A stretch of 51,369 bases of DNA from Oscillospiraceae bacterium (GTDB lineage: Bacteria; Bacillota; Clostridia; Oscillospirales; Oscillospiraceae), in NCBI GenBank assembly GCA_916988195.3, contig CAKASQ030000019.1, positions 1-51,369 of the forward strand. Direction: 5' to 3'. Positions 43,100-51,244 of the stretch are shown here, piece by piece. The position numbers and the translations under genes are program-made. How positions within the stretch are numbered: position 1 is the first letter of the stretch; every line of letters begins with the position of its first letter. The notes under the pieces are model-generated. The model ran no database searches and was not told the DNA's origin. It saw only the letters and a program-made list of their open reading frames with translations.

Positions 43100-43887
43100 G
43101 TAGGCACATCCTGCTCCTGCAAAATCTCCTGACAGAGCTGCTCCAGCGGTTTGTGTTCCCTCTGCATACAGTAGGCCTCCATCTTTTCACGCAGCACCTC
43201 TTTCTCTGCCGCATTCAGGCGGTAGGTGAGAAATTGATCCTCGATGCCACTGCCGTAGAGCGTCATTTCCAGCTCATCGCAGACCTGCTGGCGTTGCATA
43301 TCGTAGTTGGCGTAGATATTCAGCGCATGGTCGTTTTCACCGGTTTCCACAAACGTACCGAACACTTCGTCGACGTTGAAGCACGGAACGATGTAAAAAT
43401 TCAGCGTTCGGTCATCTATCGCTTCAATGGTGTCCTCAAGATAAAAATTCCGCGCGGTGAGTCTGCTCGGTGTGGTCAGCTCCCGACCATCCAGCCGATC
43501 GAGGAAGATGCGCCAGCGGTCATCCTCGGAAATCTCAGCTTCCTGAAAGGCCGCTTCCGCAGCTGCCGCTATGTCATCCATCGCGTAGGCTTTCCAGCCG
43601 TCCATGATGTTGAGCGCAGAAAACGTCCGCGCGTCAAAGTTCAGCTCAAACACTCCGCTGATTTCGCCGGTGTTCTCCATTCGGCGCTTCGTCAGCGCAT
43701 CGAATGTCTCGCGGCTGATTTCTTTGCAGCCGTCCGTTGCTTCAAAGAAGCTCCGCGCAGGCAAGCGCTGTCCCTGCTGGAGATAATCATGGAGCCGTCT
43801 GGCAAGCTGCAAAAACTCCATGCCGAATTCGTTTTGCAGATAGACTTCCGCGCAGTCCTCCGTGATGTGAAAGCCCGCCATGCTCAT
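43081..43887 (-). CDS. ICE-associated protein of unknown function
   Basis: A 268-residue mixed alpha/beta protein with GMEFLQLARRLHDYLQQGQR, a central DDRWRIFLDRLDGRE and a C-terminal acidic helix ending TQEIQL. There is no signal peptide or membrane helix. The start overlaps the DUF6103 gene's stop (ATGA). The C-terminal five residues resemble those of the downstream gene because both are covered by the 137-bp repeat. I do not recognise a family. Confidence 0.72.
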   Translation of the reverse strand: MSMAGFHITEDCAEVYLQNEFGMEFLQLARRLHDYLQQGQRLPARSFFEATDGCKEISRETFDALTKRRMENTGEISGVFELNFDARTFSALNIMDGWKAYAMDDIAAAAEAAFQEAEISEDDRWRIFLDRLDGRELTTPSRLTARNFYLEDTIEAIDDRTLNFYIVPCFNVDEVFGTFVETGENDHALNIYANYDMQRQQVCDELEMTLYGSGIEDQFLTYRLNAAEKEVLREKMEAYCMQREHKPLEQLCQEILQEQDVPTQEIQL

Positions 43888-44105
43888 ACCTGCGCCTCCG
43901 ATTTCTTTTGCGGCTTGCGCACAGGTTCATCCTGCTCGCAGTCGCTGATGTATTCCTGCACGGCGGCCGGCACGACCTTTTCGTAGAGTCGCTGGGCTGC
44001 CTTTTGCAGTTCCGCTTCCAGCGTCGAATCGCGCTTGGCGATATAGCGCCGGAGGGCGCGCAATTTTTCTTCCTCGAATGTGATTTGAATATTTGCCTGT
44101 TTCAT
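43884..44105 (-). CDS. DUF6103-type small ICE protein
   Basis: A 73-residue protein starting MKQANIQITFEEEKLRALRR and ending in a charged tail (PVRKPQKKSEAQV). The pattern FEEEKL.AL..Y....... VPA.V.E.I matches a small family common in Firmicutes conjugative elements (my recollection of DUF6103). The short beta-helix-helix layout suggests ribbon-helix-helix DNA binding. It is coupled to the next gene by ATGA. Confidence 0.7.
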   Translation of the reverse strand: MKQANIQITFEEEKLRALRRYIAKRDSTLEAELQKAAQRLYEKVVPAAVQEYISDCEQDEPVRKPQKKSEAQV

Positions 44106-44116
44106 GTGTCCTCCTG

Positions 44117-44509
44117 TCAGTAAGACATCCCGCCACGCGTCTGTTCCTCTGGCATCGGCGCTGCTACGATTTTACCATCTACACGCATGAACATTTCCGG
44201 TTGCCGAAAACGCTCCGCGAATTGCTCGGCAAGTTCGTGCGGCAAGTCGGTGAAATCCGATTCGCCGAGTCCGACGATAAAAAAATTCCCCGCGACGATG
44301 TCATAGATATCACCATCCGAATCGCGCAGCGCACGGTTGAGCGGCAGACCATCCAGCTTTCCAGACTCGCAGCAAATCAATGCCACCGGTTCCTCGTAGG
44401 GATATACGGCTTGGATATATCCGCCGACGAGAGCCTGCATACTTTGCAGATCGCTGCCAATCTGCGTTTCATACGGAGCCTTTCCCGGCTCCACCATTAA
44501 GACGTTCAT
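44117..44509 (-). CDS. DUF3846-domain protein
   Basis: A 130-residue protein matching DUF3846: MNVLMVEPGKAPYETQIG, LVGGYIQAVYPYEEPVALIC, LDGLPLNRALRD and YDIVAGNFFIVGLGESDF. The ATG at 44509 has AGGAAAGG upstream and matches the family's usual N-terminus; the seven-residue extension to 44530 does not. DUF3846 proteins accompany conjugation genes and phages; their function is unknown. Confidence 0.88.
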   Translation of the reverse strand: MNVLMVEPGKAPYETQIGSDLQSMQALVGGYIQAVYPYEEPVALICCESGKLDGLPLNRALRDSDGDIYDIVAGNFFIVGLGESDFTDLPHELAEQFAERFRQPEMFMRVDGKIVAAPMPEEQTRGGMSY

Positions 44510-44522
44510 GTTTTTCCTTTCC

Positions 44523-45737
44523 TCAGTCATAGCTGATGTACGGAATCTTCAGCCAGTGCGTCCAACGCGCACCTTCGAGCTTGGTTTTGACGACACCATA
44601 CCGCGTGCCCATCGCCTCGACCACCTCGCCATTTCCGATGTACACGCCGATATGCCCGTCGTGCCAGACGGCAAGACCGGGTGTTTCGGGGATGGTATCG
44701 ATGGGGCCGGAGACGGTCGCTGAATGGTACATCTCATTCGCGGTGATGTCCGGCATACCGTTGGTGTTGTAGACGATTTCTTCCGTCTCCGCATCCAGCC
44801 AGCCGTAGCCTTTGATCAGACCGACGCAGTCCGTCGTTCTGCCGCCGACCCACGTCTGACGGATGAAATCTGCGTTGCCTGCAAGAGCATCCGGATACTG
44901 CGCGAGTTTTGCTTCGAACAGGCTTTCCGTCAATACAAGACCGAACGTTCCCCACACATAGCCCCAATGCTCCTGATAGGCATGGATGGCGTACTGCACC
45001 AGATCGTCGGCGTTCTTGCCAGCCGGGTTCGTGAAGCCGGACGTGTCCAGTTCCGTGCTGCCGGTTCCGCTGCCGTAGTCGATCTGAATTGTGCCGCCTG
45101 ACGCGCCGGTCCCGTCGCTGCCGTTGGCATTGCCCGCGATCATCGTGTAGATGTGCGCGGCGTTTTCCTTGTCCTCGTCGGTTATGGTTCTGCCGAGCTT
45201 TGCCGCAAGGTTTTCATACGCTGCCGCAAGTGAGAGCGGCACGGTCGCTGTGTAGACTTCCTCAGTCTCAACTGTGCTGCCATCCTCCAACTCTGTGACT
45301 ACAATTCTGGTTCTCTGCTCTGTGATGAAAAAGCAGTCCACGAATCGGTCTGCCGCACGCTGGCTCGGCGCGCTTTCTCCAAAGCAGAGGGCATAAAAAA
45401 TCGCCTTGACCTGTATCGGGTCAAGGCGATTGCCGTCGGTCATAGTCGCGTTGGCTTCCGCCACCGCCGAATCCAGAAAGGAAAAAGCCGTCTGCATATC
45501 TGCAATGTGCGTTCTGAATTCGTCCGGCACATCTTCGCTATATGTCACCCCATAAAAAGAGGCTTCCACGGTAGAGTTGTTGTGGTCGGCCCCTCCGGAC
45601 GTGGCAGAGCAGAGGATTACGGCGATCAGGATGACCGGTGCAAAAATAGCAACCAGCAGAAAGCCGACACCCTTGCGTCCCTTTTCGCTGGTCAGCAGTG
45701 CGGCGGCAACACGCGCGGCTATTGCGCTCATGCTCAT
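44523..45737 (-). CDS. NlpC/P60-like cell-wall hydrolase (VirB1-like role)
   Basis: A 404-residue membrane-anchored protein. One N-terminal transmembrane helix (VGFLLVAIFAPVILIAVILC, about 24-43) is followed by an extracellular helical domain (45-200), a Gly/Ser linker and an NlpC/P60-type catalytic domain (about 240-404) with the nucleophile Cys in TTDCVGLIKGYGW and the His in HDGHIGVYIGNGE. It would open peptidoglycan locally for the transfer channel. The ATG overlaps the upstream stop. A 13-bp perfect inverted repeat (45399-45411/45419-45431) lies inside its coding region. Confidence 0.88.
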   Translation of the reverse strand: MSMSAIAARVAAALLTSEKGRKGVGFLLVAIFAPVILIAVILCSATSGGADHNNSTVEASFYGVTYSEDVPDEFRTHIADMQTAFSFLDSAVAEANATMTDGNRLDPIQVKAIFYALCFGESAPSQRAADRFVDCFFITEQRTRIVVTELEDGSTVETEEVYTATVPLSLAAAYENLAAKLGRTITDEDKENAAHIYTMIAGNANGSDGTGASGGTIQIDYGSGTGSTELDTSGFTNPAGKNADDLVQYAIHAYQEHWGYVWGTFGLVLTESLFEAKLAQYPDALAGNADFIRQTWVGGRTTDCVGLIKGYGWLDAETEEIVYNTNGMPDITANEMYHSATVSGPIDTIPETPGLAVWHDGHIGVYIGNGEVVEAMGTRYGVVKTKLEGARWTHWLKIPYISYD

Positions 45738-46420
45738 AGCTGCATCCCGCCCATGACCGGCGCAGTTTCCTGCTCTCCATCGTGCTGCGTCAGAAGATCC
45801 CGGTCATGTTCGTCCAGCCGGTCCGCCAGCCCAGCCGCGTCCATGTACTCTGTGACGTTTCCAACCATACGCCGAAGGAGCTTTTCTTCGCCCTCTGCCT
45901 GCGGGCCCAGCCGGATGCGCTGTTCCGCCAGCGCCTGTGCAACCAGCCGCTGTTCGTCCGGAGACAGGTTCAGGGACATCGTTTCTGCCGGCTCTGACTG
46001 CCCTCCAACCACCATGTACCGCGCGTGGACACTGTTGTCGCCACGGAACGCTTTCGTGATCGCAGAGGAAATGAGGAACATCCGGTCCAGATCCGCGCCG
46101 CTTTCGCCCAGCGTTTTGCCGGTGATGAAGCACTCCTTTTTGGGCTTGTCGCCCTCCTGCCATTCCAGATAGACGTCCAGATAGATTCCTTCGCTTCCGC
46201 CGTAATCGGTTTTGCAGAAAAAGTCAGCACCTTTGGGAATCTGCCGACCATGTTCCCAGCGCCAGTCCATGATGAAATATTCGTTCGGCAGATAGCCGAC
46301 GCTGTCCAACTGCGCTTCCAGCTCGTGAAAAACATCTTCCGCCGTGCGCTGACCGGCATAGGTCAGCCTGCGCGGATTCTCCGCATCCGGCTCCCAACGT
46401 TCAAATTCAATTTGCTTCAT
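45734..46420 (-). CDS. ICE-associated protein of unknown function
   Basis: A 228-residue soluble protein (MKQIEFERWEPDAENPRRLT...) with a beta-rich core (YFIMDWRWEHGRQIPKGADF, GIYLDVYLEWQEG, CFITGKTLGES) and an acidic helical C-terminus (LADRLDEHDRDLLTQHDGEQ). AAAGGATGACCAT precedes the ATG, 22 bases after VirB4. The stop overlaps the hydrolase start. It has no recognised domain but a fixed place between VirB4 and the wall hydrolase. Confidence 0.75.
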   Translation of the reverse strand: MKQIEFERWEPDAENPRRLTYAGQRTAEDVFHELEAQLDSVGYLPNEYFIMDWRWEHGRQIPKGADFFCKTDYGGSEGIYLDVYLEWQEGDKPKKECFITGKTLGESGADLDRMFLISSAITKAFRGDNSVHARYMVVGGQSEPAETMSLNLSPDEQRLVAQALAEQRIRLGPQAEGEEKLLRRMVGNVTEYMDAAGLADRLDEHDRDLLTQHDGEQETAPVMGGMQL

Positions 46421-46442
46421 ATGGTCATCCTTTCATCGTTCA

Positions 46443-48272
46443 TCATCTGCCGCCTGCCTTTCCGAACAGGGCTTCCTTGTACGGCGGCGCATGAACCTCC
46501 AACAGGTAGCGCTCGTTGCCGCATTTGTAGAGGCAGACGCCGCGCTGCGGAAATTTGATGAGGTCGAACTCGCTGTCCTCCAGCTGGAGCATATCCATAT
46601 ACGCGCGGCGGTCAATAGAACCGGCGTTGAACAGGAACTGGTGCGGCGGAATCGAAAAGAGCGGCTTTGTCATCTCGCGCACGCCTGGCTGGTCAAAATC
46701 TTCAAGGTTCTGGCTTGCCAGCACCAGCGCGGATTCTTTTTTGCGCACGCGTTTGAGCGAGTTGCGAATGTATTCGATGGCGACAGGATTGGACAGCCAG
46801 ATATAGAGTTCGTCCAGCGCCGCGACGGTGTTGCCCTCGGTGAGCAGCTTGTCCGACATATACGACAGCAGGTTCAAGAGGATCGTGCTTCGCACGTTCT
46901 GCGCCACAGACAGCAGACCTTTCACACCGAACACCAGAAAGCGCGTCGAGGTCAGGTTTGTGTGACCATTGAAGAATTTCGAGTCCGCACCGCGGCACAT
47001 GGAGTGCAGCCCCAGCAGGATCTGCTGGAGCGTTTCTCTGGTGTAGAGCTGCGGCTTCGATTCATCGAAATTTTCGTACTCGATCTCAATAAAATCATAC
47101 AGTTCCGATAAAATCGGATAGTCCTCCGGGCGCATCTGCGAGAAGTCCGTGTCTTCCGTGATACCCCATTCAGTATAGAGCTTGGTTAACATAATTTTAA
47201 TCGTGTCGATTTGCGCTGTCGTAAAGTCCTTGTAGGTGCGAAACACGTCTTTGAGGAAAGACGTGTGCTGCGCCAGTCGGGTAGACTGCCGGAAGGCTTT
47301 CGGCGCGTCCACGTCGTATGGGTCCGCGTCGGTGTCCCAGCAGCGGGGTTCCAGCAGATTGATCTTACACGTTCCCTCGATGATGTCCGCAAAGCACCCA
47401 CCGAGCGCCTGGCACAGCTCCCACTGCTCATGCTCCACATCCAGCGTGATGACCGATTTTCCTGCTTCCAAAAAGTTGAGTAGAAGCAGTTTCATGAGGT
47501 AGCTCTTGCCCTGGCCGGAGTTGCCGAGAATGAGGACATTGGCGCTGGTCTTGTCTTCGTCGCGCTGGTCGAAATCGACCACAATATTGCTGCCGTATTT
47601 GTCTTTCCCGATGTAAAAGCCTTTTCGGTCCGTTTTACCGGAATAGTTGAATGGGAACAGATTCGCAACCGAGCTTGCTGGCAGGACGCGCTCATACTCC
47701 GTGCCGAAAGCGTTGAAACCGACCGGGCTGACCGCGCAGAAGCCTGCCTGCTGGCGAAGCTTCAGCCTGTCCACGTTCAGCTTCGAGCGCATGAGCTCGA
47801 CCTCCACATTCGTCTGCAAAATTTGCAGCTCCTGCATATTTCCCGCGATCATTTCGATGTAGACAGCGCAGTGCAGCAGCGGTTCCTTGTTTCGGTGCAG
47901 AGAACCAATGAGGTTTGCCACATCCTGCAAGTTGCTCTCCGCCTCCACTGCCTGCTGCATATTCTGTGAGCTGCCACGGTTCATGCGGTTTCGAATTTCT
48001 GCATTGTGGACGATTTTCCGTTCTTCGAGCGGCGAGACCATGCGTGTATAGATGTGCAGCGTCACGCCGTGCTTTTCGCCCAAATGCCGCAGGATGGCAA
48101 GATCGTCGGTCGATGTTGGATACTCGCGCAGCGCCCAAATGCAGCGGAACGTGTTGCCGCAGATGTAATAGCCGGTTTCAAATTTCACGATGCTGGGCGC
48201 GATCATGTCCAGAAACACCTTGAGATTCTCGGTTTCTTCGTCCGGTTTTCGTTTGCGCTTAAAAAGCCCCAC
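46443..48272 (-). CDS. VirB4-type conjugation ATPase
   Basis: A 609-residue type IV secretion ATPase. Walker A is GNSGQGKSYLMK (about 258-269) and Walker B is VAALDELYIWL (about 485-495), followed by a Gln-containing SALVLASQNLEDF. The GTG at 48272 has GGAGGTGATC upstream and overlaps the upstream stop (TAGTG). The product lacks most of the usual N-terminal region; the preceding gene appears to encode it, so VirB4 is split. It would energise pilus/channel assembly at the inner face of the membrane with PrgI and VirD4. Confidence 0.93.
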   Translation of the reverse strand: MGLFKRKRKPDEETENLKVFLDMIAPSIVKFETGYYICGNTFRCIWALREYPTSTDDLAILRHLGEKHGVTLHIYTRMVSPLEERKIVHNAEIRNRMNRGSSQNMQQAVEAESNLQDVANLIGSLHRNKEPLLHCAVYIEMIAGNMQELQILQTNVEVELMRSKLNVDRLKLRQQAGFCAVSPVGFNAFGTEYERVLPASSVANLFPFNYSGKTDRKGFYIGKDKYGSNIVVDFDQRDEDKTSANVLILGNSGQGKSYLMKLLLLNFLEAGKSVITLDVEHEQWELCQALGGCFADIIEGTCKINLLEPRCWDTDADPYDVDAPKAFRQSTRLAQHTSFLKDVFRTYKDFTTAQIDTIKIMLTKLYTEWGITEDTDFSQMRPEDYPILSELYDFIEIEYENFDESKPQLYTRETLQQILLGLHSMCRGADSKFFNGHTNLTSTRFLVFGVKGLLSVAQNVRSTILLNLLSYMSDKLLTEGNTVAALDELYIWLSNPVAIEYIRNSLKRVRKKESALVLASQNLEDFDQPGVREMTKPLFSIPPHQFLFNAGSIDRRAYMDMLQLEDSEFDLIKFPQRGVCLYKCGNERYLLEVHAPPYKEALFGKAGGR

Positions 48273-48850
48273 TAGATCACCTCCAGAAAGCGCTGACCGT
48301 CGTAGTCCTCGAAGCGCTCCGTTGTCGTGTTTTGCTCGAAATAAATGGCAAGCAGGCGTTTGAGGTCTTCCTTTCCGGCGCGGCGCGTGGTGAAGCCGTT
48401 GTCGCGGAATTTTGTCTCGATGGTGGACAGCAGCGTGTACGCCGTGTCCGGCTTCTCGTTTTTCAGTCGGACGGCGAGATAAAATTCCCGCGCCAGCGTC
48501 ATCTGCACCTGCTTTTCGTCCAGAAATGCACGATCCTGTTCTAGCAGCTCCCGAATCGCGGGGTTCTGTTCTGCCTGCATCCGGTCGTGGTAAAAGCGGC
48601 ACGTCGCGTTAAAGCTCTCACGGGAGTTCATTGCCAGTAGCTCCACGCCAGCCTGCGCGCTGAGTGTGTTCTGGAGCGCACGGATCTTCGCGCTGACTGC
48701 GCCAGCTGGGAGGACGCTGATGTTTGTGGGCTTGATGATGTAAAAAACAAGATCGCCCGCGTCGGTAGAAATGCAGTAGTCCGTGATTTTCTGAATGCCC
48801 ATGAGCTGCTGGGTGGACTGCCGACGCTTGTCTTTCTTCTGTTTTTTCAT
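48272..48850 (-). CDS. VirB4 N-terminal-like conjugation protein
   Basis: A 192-residue protein. After a basic start (MKKQKKDKRRQSTQQLMGIQ) it resembles the N-terminal region of CagE/TrbE/VirB4 proteins: VFYIIKPTNISVLPAGAVSA, ELLAMNSRESF, and LDEKQVQMTLAREFYLAVRL. The stop overlaps the GTG of the VirB4 ATPase gene. The simplest reading is a two-subunit VirB4. The ATG at 48850 overlaps the PrgI stop and has GGGAGG upstream. Confidence 0.75.
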   Translation of the reverse strand: MKKQKKDKRRQSTQQLMGIQKITDYCISTDAGDLVFYIIKPTNISVLPAGAVSAKIRALQNTLSAQAGVELLAMNSRESFNATCRFYHDRMQAEQNPAIRELLEQDRAFLDEKQVQMTLAREFYLAVRLKNEKPDTAYTLLSTIETKFRDNGFTTRRAGKEDLKRLLAIYFEQNTTTERFEDYDGQRFLEVI

Positions 48851-49131
48851 GTCGGGTCCTCCCACTCGAAAATTTGCTGCTCCGTGATGTAAAAGCTCAC
48901 GACGAACGAGAGAAAGTCCAGCACGCTCAGTCCGTCCAGATGGATGGACAAAAACGCATACGCCGCCACCAGCACCATGGGCAAAAACAATCCAAGCTGC
49001 GTCAGCGCAAGCACCGCGATGAGCAGCCCAATGCCGATGACGGCTAAGTCCCGGAGCTGCCACAGCCAGAGCGTGGCTTTGGCATTCAGGTTATCGGGAT
49101 AAATATAAATACGATCACCTCCAAAATGCAA
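48847..49131 (-). CDS. PrgI-family membrane protein
   Basis: A roughly 85-residue protein with two transmembrane helices (LRDLAVIGIGLLIAVLALTQ and FLPMVLVAAYAFLSI), starting IYIYPDNLNAKATLWLWQLR, as in small PrgI/VirB3-like channel proteins that precede VirB4 in Firmicutes ICEs. The frame is open to a TTG at 49131, but that codon sits in the T-run of a terminator. GGAGGTGATC lies downstream of it and points to a start near 49110, which would be a rare ATT codon. Start uncertain. Confidence 0.8.
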   Translation of the reverse strand: MHFGGDRIYIYPDNLNAKATLWLWQLRDLAVIGIGLLIAVLALTQLGLFLPMVLVAAYAFLSIHLDGLSVLDFLSFVVSFYITEQQIFEWEDPT

Positions 49132-49167
49132 AAAAGCGCCGCCACAGAAATCTTCTGCGGCGGCGCT
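49129..49167 (-). terminator. strong intrinsic terminator before PrgI
   Basis: A 15-bp stem with one mismatch (49135-49149 with 49153-49167, 3-nt loop) is followed by TTTTTT on the minus strand. It lies between 49173 and the PrgI gene, so the channel operon must read through or have its own promoter. Confidence 0.88.
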
Positions 49168-49172
49168 GGTGG

Positions 49173-49598
49173 TTATTCTTTTGTTTGCGGCTGCGCCGCT
49201 TTGAGTTCCTGCACACGCGCCGAATCAACGAAATGGGTCGCATAGCTCCACTCGATCTCCGGACTGCCGCTTTTGCTGAATTGCAGTGGAATGACCGGCT
49301 TGTGATCGGTCCCGCTTCTCTTGCGGACACCCCAGCGCTTGTAATAGCAGAAGGACGGCTTCAGCTCATGCGCCTGCGCATACACGCGCATTTGGTGCAG
49401 CACGAAGGACAGCCGTTTCAGATTGGAATTGCACACAGCTTCGAGATAGCGCACACGTCCGAACCGCCAGTCTTCGTATTTCTGCTTCGGCAGGATGCCC
49501 GTGTCGATGAGCACATCCACCGGCGTGGCATACCCGCGCACCTGAAGCTGATGGTACATGGAGCTGTGGATCTTGCCGATCAGCTCTTTTTCGTTCAT
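49173..49598 (-). CDS. conserved ICE protein of unknown function
   Basis: A 141-residue basic protein (MNEKELIGKIHSSMYHQLQV...) with KQKYEDWRFGRVRYLEAVCN and KPSFCYYKRWGVRKRSG. The ATG at 49598 is preceded by GGGAGG 8 nt upstream; a GTG nine bases earlier is less likely. It ends right before a strong terminator. I know of no function; basic character suggests nucleic-acid contact. Confidence 0.75.
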   Translation of the reverse strand: MNEKELIGKIHSSMYHQLQVRGYATPVDVLIDTGILPKQKYEDWRFGRVRYLEAVCNSNLKRLSFVLHQMRVYAQAHELKPSFCYYKRWGVRKRSGTDHKPVIPLQFSKSGSPEIEWSYATHFVDSARVQELKAAQPQTKE

Positions 49599-49652
49599 AC
49601 GCCGCACCTCCCATCTGCAATTTCAACTATACCACAGCGCGCCTGCAAATGC

Positions 49653-49688
49653 AAAAGCGGAAGCCGCAGGCGATCCCCGCGGCTTCCG
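49653..49688 (-). terminator. terminator after the ribbon-helix-helix gene
   Basis: CGGAAGCCGC (49658-49667) pairs with 49679-49688 (10 bp) and is followed by TTTTGC on the minus strand. Confidence 0.75.
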
Positions 49689-49697
49689 GTTGGATGG

Positions 49698-50054
49698 TTA
49701 TTCTTCTTCGGCATCCATGTCCGGTTCGTCGGATTCTTCTGTCTCCGGCTGCACGGCAGGGTCTTCCTCGTCCTGCTCCAGCGCATCCTCGATCAGTCCG
49801 ATGATGAACTGCTTCTGCTTGAGATTGTTTTTCTTGAGGTATGCCTTCAGCCGCTCGAAGAGTTCTTCCGGAAGCTGGATCGCCATGGTTCTCATATCGC
49901 CTGTCATTTTTTTGTTCTCCTTCATGTTGTAATAATTTTGGATTAGCTGTTCCACATATTCGCTGAGTGTCTTGCCGGATTGCTCCTGCTCCTGCCGCAC
50001 ACGCATATGGAGCCCTGTGTCGATTTGCGCGCAGAGGTTTTTCTTGTCTGCCAT
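49698..50054 (-). CDS. double ribbon-helix-helix (Arc/CopG-like) regulator
   Basis: A 118-residue protein with two RHH-like modules: NLCAQIDTGLHMRVRQEQEQ ... LSEYVEQLIQNYY (residues 5-45) and MRTMAIQLPEELFERLKAYL ... QFIIGLIEDAL (about 55-95), then an acidic tail (EEDPAVQPETEESDEPDMDA). I chose the ATG at 50054 with AAAGGA upstream; the 27-residue extension has no such site. Tandem RHH proteins bind operators or oriT. A terminator follows, so it is its own unit. Confidence 0.8.
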   Translation of the reverse strand: MADKKNLCAQIDTGLHMRVRQEQEQSGKTLSEYVEQLIQNYYNMKENKKMTGDMRTMAIQLPEELFERLKAYLKKNNLKQKQFIIGLIEDALEQDEEDPAVQPETEESDEPDMDAEEE

Positions 50055-50182
50055 TGGGCTTCGTCCTTTCCTTTTTGATTTGCAAGGCAAGCATACTGTA
50101 AGCGCCGGCACAAAGCTATTCATCAGAAGCAACAAGAAAAGTGTGTAAAATGAAGCATATTACAAGCCAAAATCTGCGCTCC

Positions 50183-51244
50183 TCATCCCATGACTTCTGC
50201 GATACCAGCCATAATATACTCTGCACAGGGCAGTGCGATGGCATTTCCGAGCGTAGCATAGCGGTTCGTGCTGCAAATCTCTCTGCCGTCTGCTCCATAT
50301 TTTGTCCACCCCTCCGGCAGTCCCATGAGACGCTCACATTCTGTTTCTGTTAGAAAGCGAATGCAGCCACCGCCCGGATCATCCTCATACCAAAAGGCAA
50401 ATGGGTATAATTCAGATGCTAAAAGAGTGGGAAATGGATCTGTCCGTTTTCCGAAACTTCGGAGAAACATCCGCTGATCGTGGTGCTTGGCGCCTCCGCG
50501 CATTCGCAGTCCGGAAAAGGGTTGGACGACGGGTATACGCCGCCCTGCTTCAATAAAATTTCCTCGATTGGCTTCGGCGGCGGACACCCCGCCAGCATTG
50601 CGCAGATCAGGATTCTGGAACAGTGGGCGGGGCTTAAATAATATTTCTCCGGCACGTTGGCCTGTAAAATCTGCCACGAGAAAGATTCTTTGCCGGCGTG
50701 CAATTCTGGGGTTTGCCCAATATTGGGCGTCCAGAATGCGCCAGGCGAGATCACATCGTCTCCCTCGCACCATTCCGGCATCTGCCCACTGTCCAGAAGC
50801 AGGCATTGGAATTTCGGTGCCCGTGAACGCTCGCAGTACGGCGAGATAATCCAACCGGTTTCCAGATAGCCTAGCTCCGACGACGTTTTCCCAAACAGCG
50901 ATTGCTGGAAAGCGATTTCCACTGGCATTCCTCATTTCATCAATAATTCTAATTGCCTGATAAAACAGGCTTGATTTTACGCCTTGAATGCCGGATTTGT
51001 CGCCAATTTGCGAGAAATTTTGACAGGGTGAGCCAAACGTGATTACATCGACCGCTGGAATTTTGTCGCCGGACAGCGCTGTAATGTCGCCTAAATGTAC
51101 CATCTCAGGAAAATGGCGTTTTGTAATGGAGATTGCATCCGGCACGATTTCACTTGCCCATACCGGTACAATTCCGTGCCGGCTTGCAGCCAGCGGGAAT
51201 ACACCGATGCCGTCGAACAGGCTGCCCATCGTCAGTTCACTCAT
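50183..51244 (-). CDS. C5-cytosine DNA methyltransferase (orphan)
   Basis: A 353-residue enzyme with the Dcm-type motifs in order: I (SLFDGIGVFPLAA), IV with the catalytic Cys (GSPCQNFSQIG), VI (WENVVG), VIII (RRQRIFLVAD) and IX-X (YATLGNAIALPCAEYI). The target-recognition region is about residues 185-300. No restriction gene is seen nearby. ICE-borne methylases usually protect the incoming element from host restriction. The ATG overlaps the upstream stop (ATGA). Confidence 0.93.
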   Translation of the reverse strand: MSELTMGSLFDGIGVFPLAASRHGIVPVWASEIVPDAISITKRHFPEMVHLGDITALSGDKIPAVDVITFGSPCQNFSQIGDKSGIQGVKSSLFYQAIRIIDEMRNASGNRFPAIAVWENVVGARLSGNRLDYLAVLRAFTGTEIPMPASGQWADAGMVRGRRCDLAWRILDAQYWANPRIARRQRIFLVADFTGQRAGEILFKPRPLFQNPDLRNAGGVSAAEANRGNFIEAGRRIPVVQPFSGLRMRGGAKHHDQRMFLRSFGKRTDPFPTLLASELYPFAFWYEDDPGGGCIRFLTETECERLMGLPEGWTKYGADGREICSTNRYATLGNAIALPCAEYIMAGIAEVMG

